64,000 nt of DNA, from assembly GCA_050031985.1 (NCBI GenBank), contig JBNAIG010000008.1, positions 62,001-126,000 of the forward strand, read 5' to 3'. Below are positions 25,568 to 33,527 of the stretch, piece by piece. Position 1 is the stretch's first letter. Each line of letters begins with the position of its first letter. The notes beneath the pieces are model-generated. The model did no database searches, was not told the DNA's origin, and saw only the letters and a program-made list of their open reading frames with translations. Source of the DNA: SZUA-368 sp028533045. GTDB taxonomy: Bacteria; Spirochaetota; Spirochaetia; DSM-2461. The translations under genes were made by a program, and so were the position numbers.

Positions 25568-27118
25568 CTAATCCCACCTACAAACCCTGTTTCGCCCTTC
25601 ATCCTTGGCACGGTACATAGCTTGGTCAGCCTGGTCGAGACAGGTATCTAAAGTCATCCCTTTCTGCGGTAGATAAGTGCTAATTCCAAAACTTGCGGTT
25701 ATTTGGATGAGGTGTTCCCCAAACTCAACAGGGCTGTTCTCTATTATGGCTCTTAGCCGTTCCATAACCTTTGACGCTTCTTCCGAAGACGTACGGGGAA
25801 GGAGGGCGACAAATTCTTCGCCCCCATACCGGGCACAAAGACTGCCGGCTCGCATGTTGTTACCCAAAATCTGACTAACTGTTTTAAGCGCTTCATCTCC
25901 GGCATTATGACCAAAGGTATCATTGACTCTCTTAAAGAAGTCTATATCAAGGATAATAAGGGAGAAAGGACTGTTGTCCCGCTCGGCCTGGGCAATTTCA
26001 TCTGCAGCAAATCTAAAAAATTGCCGGCGATTGGGAAGACCTGTCAAAGTATCTATAGAGGCAAGATGCTCAAGTTGATTCACGTAACCCTGCAGTTCAG
26101 TAATATCCCGCAGTACAAAGAGGTCTCCTCTTTTACCGTAAAGTTTATGGGTGAGATCTGTTCGGGTGACTCTAAAGATGGCATGTGTTCCATTTTGTCT
26201 TTGGTAGTTAATATCAGAGCTTTTCTCGATGGAGGAGAGGAACTCGTAAAGCTTTGGGTTGGTCGCTTCAATCGACTTGCCCAAACAGAATTTATCTTCC
26301 CTAAAAAATGTGTTCTTAACCATTTTGTTGTACTCTATTAATCGGCCTTCCTTATCTATTACCAGAACGCCCTCGTCCAGAGAGTCAAGCATTAAATCCT
26401 TTTCCACAGGAGTCAGATCAAAAAGCTGAATTCTTACTATCCCCCAAAAAAAGAGAAGACCGGCTGCGCTAAAGAATAGAGGCCCCAAATCAAGATTGTA
26501 GGGAAAGCCCATGGTGAGATTTATAAGATACCCGGCCATGGGAAGTAGAGCGGCTGTTGCCATGAGAATACATTGACCGCGAAACCTATCCTTCATGGTA
26601 CACATATTCAAGAGCATTTTTATTGTTCCCACAAAGGCAACAAGTGATTGGAAAATGTTTACGGGGTAATAGAGGGCACCCTTCTCTGTAACGAGAATGG
26701 ATAAAGACACATCGGGAAGAAGCCGGAAACTTCTATACATGAGGTGATGAAAAGGATTTGTCAGGACGAGAACCAGAATGAGAAAGGGGAAGAGAAAGAG
26801 GCCCTTTTCATATTTTTTAAACGTTTCCATCCTTTCTGCCTCATCCCCCTTATACAACCAGGCAACGGCAAACCAAAGGTAAGGGATGAAACTCAAACCA
26901 ATATATTCGAAATTCAGCCAAAATCGAGCCATTTCCAGGGTGGCCATGGAAAGTTCAATAAAATAGCTGGTACCGTAGAGACTTATGCAAAACATAAGAC
27001 CGGCAAAATAGTACAGAGTCGGGGGTTTATTCTTTTTAGCAATGACAAAAATCGCAAGGGCCAGGGAAATCAAAGCCGAGATGTGTATCGCGATTTTCAG
27101 AAAGGGGATCGTGATCAT
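25568..27118 (-). CDS. Diguanylate cyclase: 7TM sensor, PAS, GGDEF
   Basis: Membrane signalling enzyme of 516 residues that should make c-di-GMP from two GTP. Residues 1-220 hold seven hydrophobic helices like the histidine-kinase N-terminal 7TM module. A PAS domain follows (about 228-345; GVLVIDKEGRLIEYNKMVKN, ending FVLRDITELQGY). The GGDEF domain spans about 355-516, with active-site loop YGGEEF and DIDFFKRVNDTFGHNAGDEA. The allosteric inhibition motif RxxD expected before the loop reads RAGS, so product inhibition at the I-site is probably absent. The input signal is unknown. The gene stands alone, between the exporter and the alginate lyase. Confidence 0.85.
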   Translation of the reverse strand: MITIPFLKIAIHISALISLALAIFVIAKKNKPPTLYYFAGLMFCISLYGTSYFIELSMATLEMARFWLNFEYIGLSFIPYLWFAVAWLYKGDEAERMETFKKYEKGLFLFPFLILVLVLTNPFHHLMYRSFRLLPDVSLSILVTEKGALYYPVNIFQSLVAFVGTIKMLLNMCTMKDRFRGQCILMATAALLPMAGYLINLTMGFPYNLDLGPLFFSAAGLLFFWGIVRIQLFDLTPVEKDLMLDSLDEGVLVIDKEGRLIEYNKMVKNTFFREDKFCLGKSIEATNPKLYEFLSSIEKSSDINYQRQNGTHAIFRVTRTDLTHKLYGKRGDLFVLRDITELQGYVNQLEHLASIDTLTGLPNRRQFFRFAADEIAQAERDNSPFSLIILDIDFFKRVNDTFGHNAGDEALKTVSQILGNNMRAGSLCARYGGEEFVALLPRTSSEEASKVMERLRAIIENSPVEFGEHLIQITASFGISTYLPQKGMTLDTCLDQADQAMYRAKDEGRNRVCRWD

Positions 27119-27222
27119 TTTTTATTCCGTTTTTTAATTACCAAAATAATATCCTTTAAATCATAATCGAACAAGTCTTCCCCCCTTCTCTGTGTGACTA
27201 TTCTGTTAAAATAATAGAGAAA

Positions 27223-28248
27223 CTACTCCGGCTTAACCGCAGCTCCCACAGATGCATCGAGAAACCATACCTCTGCATAGGCCCCGTTGGCATACTGGTC
27301 GGGAATTATTCCGCCGTAAACTTCGGCTCCCGTATTCCAGATCATGTTGTCCGCAGGATTTTTACCGTTTGTCTGATTGTAGGCCCCCTGTTTGAAGTAT
27401 TGTCGCTCTCCGGCATAAGCCTGGGCTCTTTCCGTGCCGTCCTGTCCGGTAGATTCGAATACGGTAAGAACCTGCTGGGGAATATCTTCATACTTGGTAT
27501 AGTCCGACTCAATCAAACTCTTGGTAAAAGTCTTGGTAGGATGGCCTTCGGCACTAAAAGTCAGGTACATGATACCTTCGTAGACGTTTACTTCATAGCT
27601 AAAGAGCTCACCCAGTTCGATGCCCTCTTCCGGCTCGGGAGGATAGCTGTCTTTCTCATCCCCCACAACGGTCCAGTCATTACCCCATACTGCTGTAGCA
27701 ACATCCCATCGCTCCGAATTGCTTCCCGAAGTATTGATTTCATAGTTCCAAAAGAGGGAACCTTTACTATGACCGGGATACTTCTTGTAATAGATTTTAA
27801 GCGGTTCGTTTTCATGGCCTTCGTCACTATGAATCTGGCCTACAACAACGGAGAAGGAGGCAGGAACACGAGCATCGGCGGTGGTGGAAACATGCATAAC
27901 CTTTAAGGTCCCCGTCATTCTTCCACCCTCTTCCGGCGTCCATTCCCCGAATTCTCTCAGTTCAGAACGGGTATTGGAGGAGTTGGGTGTGGTTTTTCCC
28001 GCATTGGGAGTTTTATAGACGACCCAATCTTCTTCATCGGAATGGGTATAGAAAAAGTCTTCATTCTCATATCCGACCAGGCTGGTTTTCGTCATTCCAT
28101 TTCCCATGGTAATCTTCCATTTATTAAAATAGGGTATGACGTCGGAAGGAGTCAGGTTCGCCACTTCCTCCACGCTCTCTCCGGAACTCATGCAGGATAG
28201 AGATCCCACCATAATAAGCATTAATAATACCGATTTAAAAATCTTCAT
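27223..28248 (-). CDS. Polysaccharide lyase family 7 (alginate lyase) lipoprotein
   Basis: Secreted lyase, 341 residues, predicted to cleave alginate by beta-elimination. ATG at 28248 gives the lipoprotein signal MKIFKSVLLMLIMVGSLSC; an in-frame ATG 39 bases upstream adds a leader that fits badly. All three PL7 motifs are present: RSELREF (Arg and Glu of the active site), VVGQIHSDE (QIH), and the C-terminal YFKQGAYNQ (YFKxGxYNQ). Cell-surface anchoring suggests it clips brown-algal alginate outside the cell. No alginate-uptake or other alginate gene is adjacent, so the product's fate is not shown here. Confidence 0.88.
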   Translation of the reverse strand: MKIFKSVLLMLIMVGSLSCMSSGESVEEVANLTPSDVIPYFNKWKITMGNGMTKTSLVGYENEDFFYTHSDEEDWVVYKTPNAGKTTPNSSNTRSELREFGEWTPEEGGRMTGTLKVMHVSTTADARVPASFSVVVGQIHSDEGHENEPLKIYYKKYPGHSKGSLFWNYEINTSGSNSERWDVATAVWGNDWTVVGDEKDSYPPEPEEGIELGELFSYEVNVYEGIMYLTFSAEGHPTKTFTKSLIESDYTKYEDIPQQVLTVFESTGQDGTERAQAYAGERQYFKQGAYNQTNGKNPADNMIWNTGAEVYGGIIPDQYANGAYAEVWFLDASVGAAVKPE

Positions 28249-28348
28249 AAAGACTCCCTCTCGTAACAATAGTTTTCTTCCCGTCATTGTATCATAGATT
28301 GAAAATTTTCCTACTTTAATTTACCTTTTAGCCAACAGGAGAAAGATT

Positions 28349-28663
28349 ATGAAATTTGACAATGTTTCGGTCGTAAAAAAGGCCAATATTTATTTTGACG
28401 GCAAGGTAACAAGCCGTATCATCGAATTTGCCGACGGAGAAAAGAAAACCCTGGGAATCATGCTGCCCGGAGAGTACGAATTCGGTACGGAAGCCAAGGA
28501 AATCATGGAAGTAATGGCGGGAAGCATGGATATTATGCTCCCCGGTGAAACGGAGTATACCACCTACGCAGCGGGGACTTCCTTTGAAGTACCGGCCAAC
28601 TCCAAGTTTAAGCTGATTATTAAGGAACCGGCCGACTACTGCTGTTCCTACATTACCGACTAA
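28349..28663 (+). CDS. ppnP: Pyrimidine/purine nucleoside phosphorylase PpnP
   Basis: Small cupin enzyme of 104 residues (DUF1255/YaiE family). Family members split nucleosides such as uridine, cytidine, guanosine and adenosine with phosphate to give the free base and ribose 1-phosphate. The sequence follows the family from the start (FDNVSVVKKANIYFDGKVTS), with TLGIMLPGEYEFGTEAKEIM and the final loop FEVPANSKFKLIIKEPADYC. The ATG is preceded by AGGAGA. It ends with a 4-bp overlap on the convergent marC-like gene. It lies close to, but is not co-transcribed with, the pyrimidine catabolic locus and could supply free uracil to it. Confidence 0.9.
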   Translation: MKFDNVSVVKKANIYFDGKVTSRIIEFADGEKKTLGIMLPGEYEFGTEAKEIMEVMAGSMDIMLPGETEYTTYAAGTSFEVPANSKFKLIIKEPADYCCSYITD

Positions 28664-29256
28664 GCCAGAAGCCCTCGGGCACCGGCAAAGACCATCTGAG
28701 CCGAGAGGGCGGAAAGGATAAGACCGGTTAATCGGCTCAGAACGGAGATTCCCTTCTCCTTTAATACTCTGTGAAACCAGGGGGAAAGGAGAAGGATAAC
28801 CCCCAATAGAAGTACGGAAATAGTTAAGGCCCCTACCCCAACAAGGTAATCGCTCAATTCATGAAAATCGGCCCCTAAAACCATGAGCATACCAATCGTA
28901 CCGGGACCAACGGTTACAGGAATGGAAAGGGGAACTACGGAAATATCGGTGTTCCCGTCTATGGTTTTGCTCTGCGCTTCATGGCCTTTAACCAAATCCA
29001 CAGCACTTAAAAAGAGAATTGCCCCGGCTCCCACCTTAAAAGCATCCACAGTTATGCTGAATAGGGCAAAGATATAACTGCCCCCGAAAATCAGTATTAA
29101 ACAGATAATCTCTATGGAAAGAATCATCTTGTAAACGAGGGTACGCTTCTCCTTTGCATCAAGCTCCGATGTCATAGTCAGAAACATGGAGAGAACAAAA
29201 AAGGGAGTGAAGATAAAAAAGAGCTGGACCGTCATGGTAAAAAGCTGTGATGCCAC
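28660..29256 (-). CDS. MarC-family integral membrane protein
   Basis: Inner-membrane protein of 198 residues with six hydrophobic helices. It contains the family signature region SVVPLSIPVTVGPGTIGMLM. GTG at 29256 is chosen as start because GGAGG lies 7 bases before it; the in-frame ATG further upstream falls inside the terminator of the preceding ABC operon. Function in the family is not settled. It converges on ppnP. Confidence 0.75.
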   Translation of the reverse strand: MASQLFTMTVQLFFIFTPFFVLSMFLTMTSELDAKEKRTLVYKMILSIEIICLILIFGGSYIFALFSITVDAFKVGAGAILFLSAVDLVKGHEAQSKTIDGNTDISVVPLSIPVTVGPGTIGMLMVLGADFHELSDYLVGVGALTISVLLLGVILLLSPWFHRVLKEKGISVLSRLTGLILSALSAQMVFAGARGLLA

Positions 29257-29271
29257 GTAGCGCCTCCGTAG

Positions 29272-29307
29272 GTAATAAAAAACCCGCCCCGGAATACAGG
29301 GCGGGTT
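29272..29307 (-). terminator. Rho-independent terminator of ABC importer operon
   Basis: AACCCGCCC (29281-29289) and GGGCGGGTT (29299-29307) form a 9-bp stem. On the minus strand it is followed by TTTTTTATTA. It lies about 20 bp after the binding-protein stop codon. Confidence 0.85.
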
Positions 29308-29326
29308 CATTTAACTATAAAGTGAA

Positions 29327-30424
29327 CTACATGGTCTTGTAAACAAGAACCAGTCCGGATCTCTGGTAGAACTGAGCCACTTCCAGAAGTCCCATTCCAC
29401 CGGCGTTAGCGGCGATGAGATTGGAAACCCAGGTTACACCAAAGTCAACCTGACCGGTGAAAACAGCGGTAGTTTCACCAATGTCTCCCCCACCGGGGAT
29501 GATAGAAACGTTCAGGCCCGCTTCTTCGAAGTATCCCTTGTCCAGAGCTACGTAGTAACCCATGAACTGAGCCTGGGGCAACCACTTAAGCTGTACGCTT
29601 ACGTCGGATTTTTCTACGGCGAACTTACCGTCGGAAGCCATGGCTTCTTCCCAGTACATGGTAGATCGGATATCGTCCAGAGTCAGCTTGCTCAGAGCAT
29701 CGGCCGCTACGGAGTCTTCCAGCTTGATGTAGGTCTTGGCCAGGTCAAGAGTCTGCTGCATAGCGGTTTCAACCATTTTACCGTATTCGGTAACGGTAGC
29801 GCCGGTTGTGTCGGTTTCAACAAGCTTCTTTACTTCAGAAGCCATGTAAGCCTGGTGCTCGGGAGATACGGAAGAACCGTAGTTAAATACGATTTCCGCC
29901 GCTTCTTCCGGGTTGGCACAGGCGTATTCCCATCCCTTAACGGCAGCATAGATAAAAGCCTTAACCGTGTTGGGGTTGGCAGCGGCAAATTCGGCGGTAC
30001 AGAAGAGGTTGTCTTCCAACATAGCCACGCCTTCGTCGTTCATATCGATGTAGGAAACGTCATCACCGTAAGCGTAACCGCCGGCGTAGTCGTTCTTAAC
30101 CAGACCCAATTCATTGTAGGTCATGGCTGAAGCGGCCAGGATAGAGTCGTCATCGAATCCGTCCATATCAAAAGCCTGGCTCAGGTAAGTGGTAGGCTGG
30201 CCGTACTTGGTCAAAAGAGCCTGAATTTCATACTCATTTCCCAGACCCCAGTTTCCTACCTGGCCTTTAGTGGCTGCATCTACAACAATGGATTCCACAG
30301 AAGCGTCTTTGCCGTAGTAGGTAATCTCTTCCATCTCTTCGGAACCGTTACTCCAAAGAGCCGTTACACTGAGAAAAGCTGTCATTAGGAGAGCCGCACT
30401 TTTCTTACTATTAAACCTCATCAT
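29327..30424 (-). CDS. NMT1/THI5-type substrate-binding protein, circularly permuted
   Basis: Periplasmic binding protein of the adjacent ABC importer, 365 residues. Residues 1-27 are a signal peptide (SAALLMTAFLSVTALWSNG). In the family as I know it, the mature protein opens with the lobe LKWLPQAQF.GYYVA, then GLDV.I.PGG and AQ..QRSGL, and only later VG.W..GNEYE, MTYNE and LED. Here the order is reversed. GNWGLGNEYEIQALL is at residues 58-72, MTYNELG at 101-107, AMLEDNLFC at 134-142, while VSVQLKWLPQAQFMGYYVAL is at 275-294 and QRSGLVLVYKTM is the C-terminus. Both halves are complete, so the fold could close normally. Last gene of the operon, followed by a terminator. The ligand is probably a pyrimidine base or breakdown product. 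Confidence 0.85.
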   Translation of the reverse strand: MMRFNSKKSAALLMTAFLSVTALWSNGSEEMEEITYYGKDASVESIVVDAATKGQVGNWGLGNEYEIQALLTKYGQPTTYLSQAFDMDGFDDDSILAASAMTYNELGLVKNDYAGGYAYGDDVSYIDMNDEGVAMLEDNLFCTAEFAAANPNTVKAFIYAAVKGWEYACANPEEAAEIVFNYGSSVSPEHQAYMASEVKKLVETDTTGATVTEYGKMVETAMQQTLDLAKTYIKLEDSVAADALSKLTLDDIRSTMYWEEAMASDGKFAVEKSDVSVQLKWLPQAQFMGYYVALDKGYFEEAGLNVSIIPGGGDIGETTAVFTGQVDFGVTWVSNLIAANAGGMGLLEVAQFYQRSGLVLVYKTM

Positions 30425-30464
30425 ATCTATCCTCCTGTGATTGAGTGGTTTACAAAATTATTTG

Positions 30465-31271
30465 TTACGCTCTTCGACCTTTCATAAAGATCCGTTCGAA
30501 GAACAGTAGCAGTACATACATGGTGATACCGATAACAAAAGCGGCACCAATATAAGCCCAGGCCGTAGCGTACTGGGCCAAAACGATATTTTCCCGAATC
30601 TGACGTCCCACGCCAATGATGTATTCCGCAAAATACTCACTAACCATGGCACTGATGATACTTCCGGGAACGCTGACTCTCAGGGCCGTAAAAATATAGG
30701 GCACGCTGTTGGGTACCTTCAGCTTAAGGAAGATGGTGAGCTGTCCGGCCGCCAGGGAGTGCATCAAGTCTTCCGAAAAGGGCTTAAGCTCCTTAAATCC
30801 CCGATAGGCGTTTACGCTCATGGCCACGGTACACATAATCATGACCACCAGCATTTTCGCCAGCATACTACGCACGTTGGGATCGCGGCTGAAATCCTTG
30901 GTCAGGTTGTTCATAATCGGGGCAATGGCAATGATGGGAACCGCATTGAACGCGGAAACCACGGCCAGGCCGCCGACTCCCCAGGTGGGGAAAGCGGAAG
31001 CGATAATCGCCAGCAAGTAGCCAAGGAGGGAACCGAGTACCAATCCCCCCACAGCCACAATCACCGTTGCCTTTACGTTTAACAGTACCTTGGGTATATT
31101 CTCCGAAATAATCTTGATGATTCTCGAAGGGAGGGGCAGGGTAAAAGGATCCGCTCCGGTTATGACGTGGAGCGCACCTGACTGCCATAGGGTAATAATA
31201 AAGACCCCAAAAAGAACGGGCAAAAAGATGGATGAAAATCGGTCTGCATCAATGGTTAGTTTCTTTTTCAT
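30465..31271 (-). CDS. ABC importer permease (second)
   Basis: Inner-membrane permease of 268 residues with about six helices, of the BPD_transp_1 type used by nitrate/taurine/pyrimidine-precursor importers. The EAA loop, which contacts the ATPase, is visible as LMHSLAAGQLTIFLKLKVPN. Its ATG shares a base with the stop of the preceding permease (TAATG), so translation is coupled. It is homologous to, but clearly different from, its neighbour, so the channel is probably a heterodimer. Confidence 0.85.
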   Translation of the reverse strand: MKKKLTIDADRFSSIFLPVLFGVFIITLWQSGALHVITGADPFTLPLPSRIIKIISENIPKVLLNVKATVIVAVGGLVLGSLLGYLLAIIASAFPTWGVGGLAVVSAFNAVPIIAIAPIMNNLTKDFSRDPNVRSMLAKMLVVMIMCTVAMSVNAYRGFKELKPFSEDLMHSLAAGQLTIFLKLKVPNSVPYIFTALRVSVPGSIISAMVSEYFAEYIIGVGRQIRENIVLAQYATAWAYIGAAFVIGITMYVLLLFFERIFMKGRRA

Positions 31272-32092
31272 TAGACATCACTCCTTTTTGCCACTGCCTG
31301 GGGAGAAAAGAGTCTCTCCAGAAGGGACATAAGCTGATAACTGAGAATACCCACGAAGGCACTCACGAATACGATTTGCCAAAAGACGTAAATAGACATG
31401 GCGTGTTTGAGTGACTGGGAAAGCATACAGCCCAGTCCGCCGCCACCCTGAAGGGTGTCCACCAAAATGGAAGCGGTAATGGCCATGGGGGCGGCGATCT
31501 TCAGCCCCGTAAAAAAGTAGGGGATGCACGACGGAAGAAGCAGCTTCGTATAGATGTGCCACTGGCTCGCAGCCAGAGAGTGCATCAGGTCGTACTTTTC
31601 CTGCTCCACCGACTTCAAACCGGCCAGGGTATTGGTCGCCACCGGATAAAAGGTCAGGATAGCGGCAATAACAACACGGCTTTTATCAATATCCCGGGTT
31701 ATGGCCAGCACGATTGGGGCCATCCCCAGAATCGGAATCATCTGAATCATCATAAGGTAGGGGAAAACGGTCTTTTCCACTGCCAGGAAGAGTCTCATGA
31801 CTAGAGCCATGGCAAACCCCACAGCCACTCCAATAGCAAACCCTATACCGGCCCGGCCCAAAGTTACGCCGGTGTTACCTATAACGATCTGCCAGGCTGT
31901 CTGTTTATTACTCACCATTCGATCGCTAAAGACGGATTCCACGATCTGTCCCAGATGGGGCAGCACATTTTCCGGAGTCCGCTTAGTCTGGGCAATAGAG
32001 GTAGCCCCCAACTCCCAGACAAGAATCAACCCGATAATCCAAACGAGGATCACCAGCTTATCGGTTATCTTTTTCTTTTGAATCGCTGTCAT
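31271..32092 (-). CDS. ABC importer permease (first)
   Basis: Inner-membrane permease of 273 residues with six hydrophobic segments and the EAA-loop LMHSLAASQWHIYTKLLLPS. It begins 2 bp after the ATPase stop codon. Family and operon context (NMT1-type binding protein, divergent pyrimidine catabolism) suggest uptake of an aromatic or heterocyclic nitrogen compound. The extended N-terminus IQKKKITDKLVILVWIIG is typical for this permease type. Confidence 0.85.
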   Translation of the reverse strand: MTAIQKKKITDKLVILVWIIGLILVWELGATSIAQTKRTPENVLPHLGQIVESVFSDRMVSNKQTAWQIVIGNTGVTLGRAGIGFAIGVAVGFAMALVMRLFLAVEKTVFPYLMMIQMIPILGMAPIVLAITRDIDKSRVVIAAILTFYPVATNTLAGLKSVEQEKYDLMHSLAASQWHIYTKLLLPSCIPYFFTGLKIAAPMAITASILVDTLQGGGGLGCMLSQSLKHAMSIYVFWQIVFVSAFVGILSYQLMSLLERLFSPQAVAKRSDV

Positions 32093-32094
32093 AA

Positions 32095-32874
32095 TCAGAC
32101 TCCCTCAAAGCTGTTTCTCACCTTGCTCACAAGGCTGTTGAACTCGGGAGTTTCCCGGCACTCGAGGGTGCGGGGCTGGGGTATATCCACATCCACCACG
32201 GCGGAAACACGACCGGGATGGGGAGAAAGAACCACAACCCGGTCGGAAAGGAAGACCGATTCCTGAATGTTATGGGTAACAAAAAGGATGGTTTTGTTTG
32301 TCTTCTGCCAAATATCCAAAAGGTCTATATGAAGTTTTTCCTTGGTAAACTCATCAAGAGCGGAAAAGGGCTCATCCATAAGAAGGATTTCCGGATCCAG
32401 CGCCAACGCCCGGGCGATACCGACTCTCTGCTGCATTCCGCCGGATAACTGATGGGGGTATTTTTTACCGAATTTAGTAAGTCCTACCAGTTCAAGCATG
32501 GCATCGACACGGCGGGTTCTCTCCTTTTTGGGAATACCGATGACCTCCATGGGCATACAGATGTTTCTCCGCACCGTTCTCCACTCATAAAGAACCGGGC
32601 TCTGGAATACGATACCGTACTTCTGGCTCATTCTTACTTCATGGGGAGTGCTTCCCTTAACGGAAATAATTCCGGAAGTCGGTTTCTGAAGATCCGCAAC
32701 GGTTCTGAGCAGTGTCGTCTTACCACAGCCGGAAGGTCCCAAAAGAGAAATAAACTCTCCCTGTTTTATATCTAGATTGACATCGGAGAGAGCCTGAATA
32801 TCCTCCCCGCCGTTCTTGTCGGGAAACTTTACGCAAAGCCCTTTTATTTTAATTTCAGTTTCAGCAGTTTCCAT
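32095..32874 (-). CDS. ABC importer ATP-binding protein (nitrate/taurine-type)
   Basis: ATPase subunit of 259 residues, first gene of the importer operon. Walker A is LGPSGCGKTTLLR, the signature is LSGGMQQRVGIARAL, Walker B is ILLMDEPFSALD, and the switch His is in FVTHNIQESVFL. ATG at 32874 is chosen, with AGGA 8 bases ahead; an in-frame ATG 39 bases upstream is possible. Transcription probably begins near 32956 at the sigma-54 promoter, giving a leader of about 80 bases. Confidence 0.88.
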   Translation of the reverse strand: METAETEIKIKGLCVKFPDKNGGEDIQALSDVNLDIKQGEFISLLGPSGCGKTTLLRTVADLQKPTSGIISVKGSTPHEVRMSQKYGIVFQSPVLYEWRTVRRNICMPMEVIGIPKKERTRRVDAMLELVGLTKFGKKYPHQLSGGMQQRVGIARALALDPEILLMDEPFSALDEFTKEKLHIDLLDIWQKTNKTILFVTHNIQESVFLSDRVVVLSPHPGRVSAVVDVDIPQPRTLECRETPEFNSLVSKVRNSFEGV

Positions 32875-32965
32875 AATCTGGTCCTTTTTAATTTCAAGAT
32901 TCGTAGCTTTCAAAAGGCACTCGGCACTGGGACCGGCATTTTGACAGCAGCCTTACCCACTAATC

Positions 32966-32982
32966 TTGCAATAGTCGTGCCA
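32966..32982 (-). promoter_or_regulatory. Sigma-54 (-24/-12) promoter of ABC importer operon
   Basis: On the minus strand TGGCACGACTATTGCAA is a near-perfect match to TGGCACG-N4-TTGC(A/T). The invariant GG (32981-32980) and GC (32969-32968) are separated by exactly 10 bases. It points at the ATPase gene. Confidence 0.88.
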
Positions 32983-33467
32983 AGACTACGATTTAGGAAA
33001 AAATTAAAACCATGCCCCCTATTATAAAAAGGTTAGGAGAAAATACACGTTTTAGAGGGTTACTGTGGAAAGAAGATTCTTTTTTGTAATAGCTTATTGT
33101 TTTTATACTTTTCCGTACTTATTCACAAAGAGAGATTTCTGTAAGTCTGACGACATTCATGTAACAAATTTTGTATCAAACACGCCTCATTTCTCATAAT
33201 CCACTCTGTTTTGTATTCTTTTTCTTCCAAAAGGTGGAATAATTTCCATTATATTACATCTTTGTATGTATTTTAGGTTATTTTTCCCATATTATGTAAT
33301 TATGTCAAAAAATACACAATTAAACAAAAACGTAGAAAAATAGAGCCATTTTGAGTCCTTAATTCCTTTTGTATATAACTTTGCGCCATTAAAAATACAA
33401 TTTCATCTTTCCCAAGGAATAAAATAACCGGGGACAGACGACTAATTTCCCATGAGTTCTCTTAACT
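32983..33467. promoter_or_regulatory. AT-rich control region between two sigma-54 promoters
   Basis: About 485 bp with no plausible gene. The block TTTTGTAT or a one-base variant recurs near 33171, 33209, 33260 and 33367, and the complement ATACAA appears near 33396. Sigma-54 promoters need an upstream-bound AAA+ activator, so these repeats are candidate sites for activator or IHF-type bending proteins. The AT-richness fits either. The activator is not encoded in this window. Confidence 0.4.
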
Positions 33468-33483
33468 TGGCACAGTCTATGCT
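33468..33483 (+). promoter_or_regulatory. Sigma-54 (-24/-12) promoter of pyrimidine catabolic operon
   Basis: TGGCACAGTCTATGCT has GG at 33469-33470 and GC at 33481-33482 with exactly 10 bases between. Only one conserved -12 T differs from consensus. Transcription would start near 33494, about 34 bases before the preA ATG. Confidence 0.8.
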
Positions 33484-33527
33484 TATTATGTTTTTATTGG
33501 AAAAAGTTATTACCAAGGAGTCAAAAC

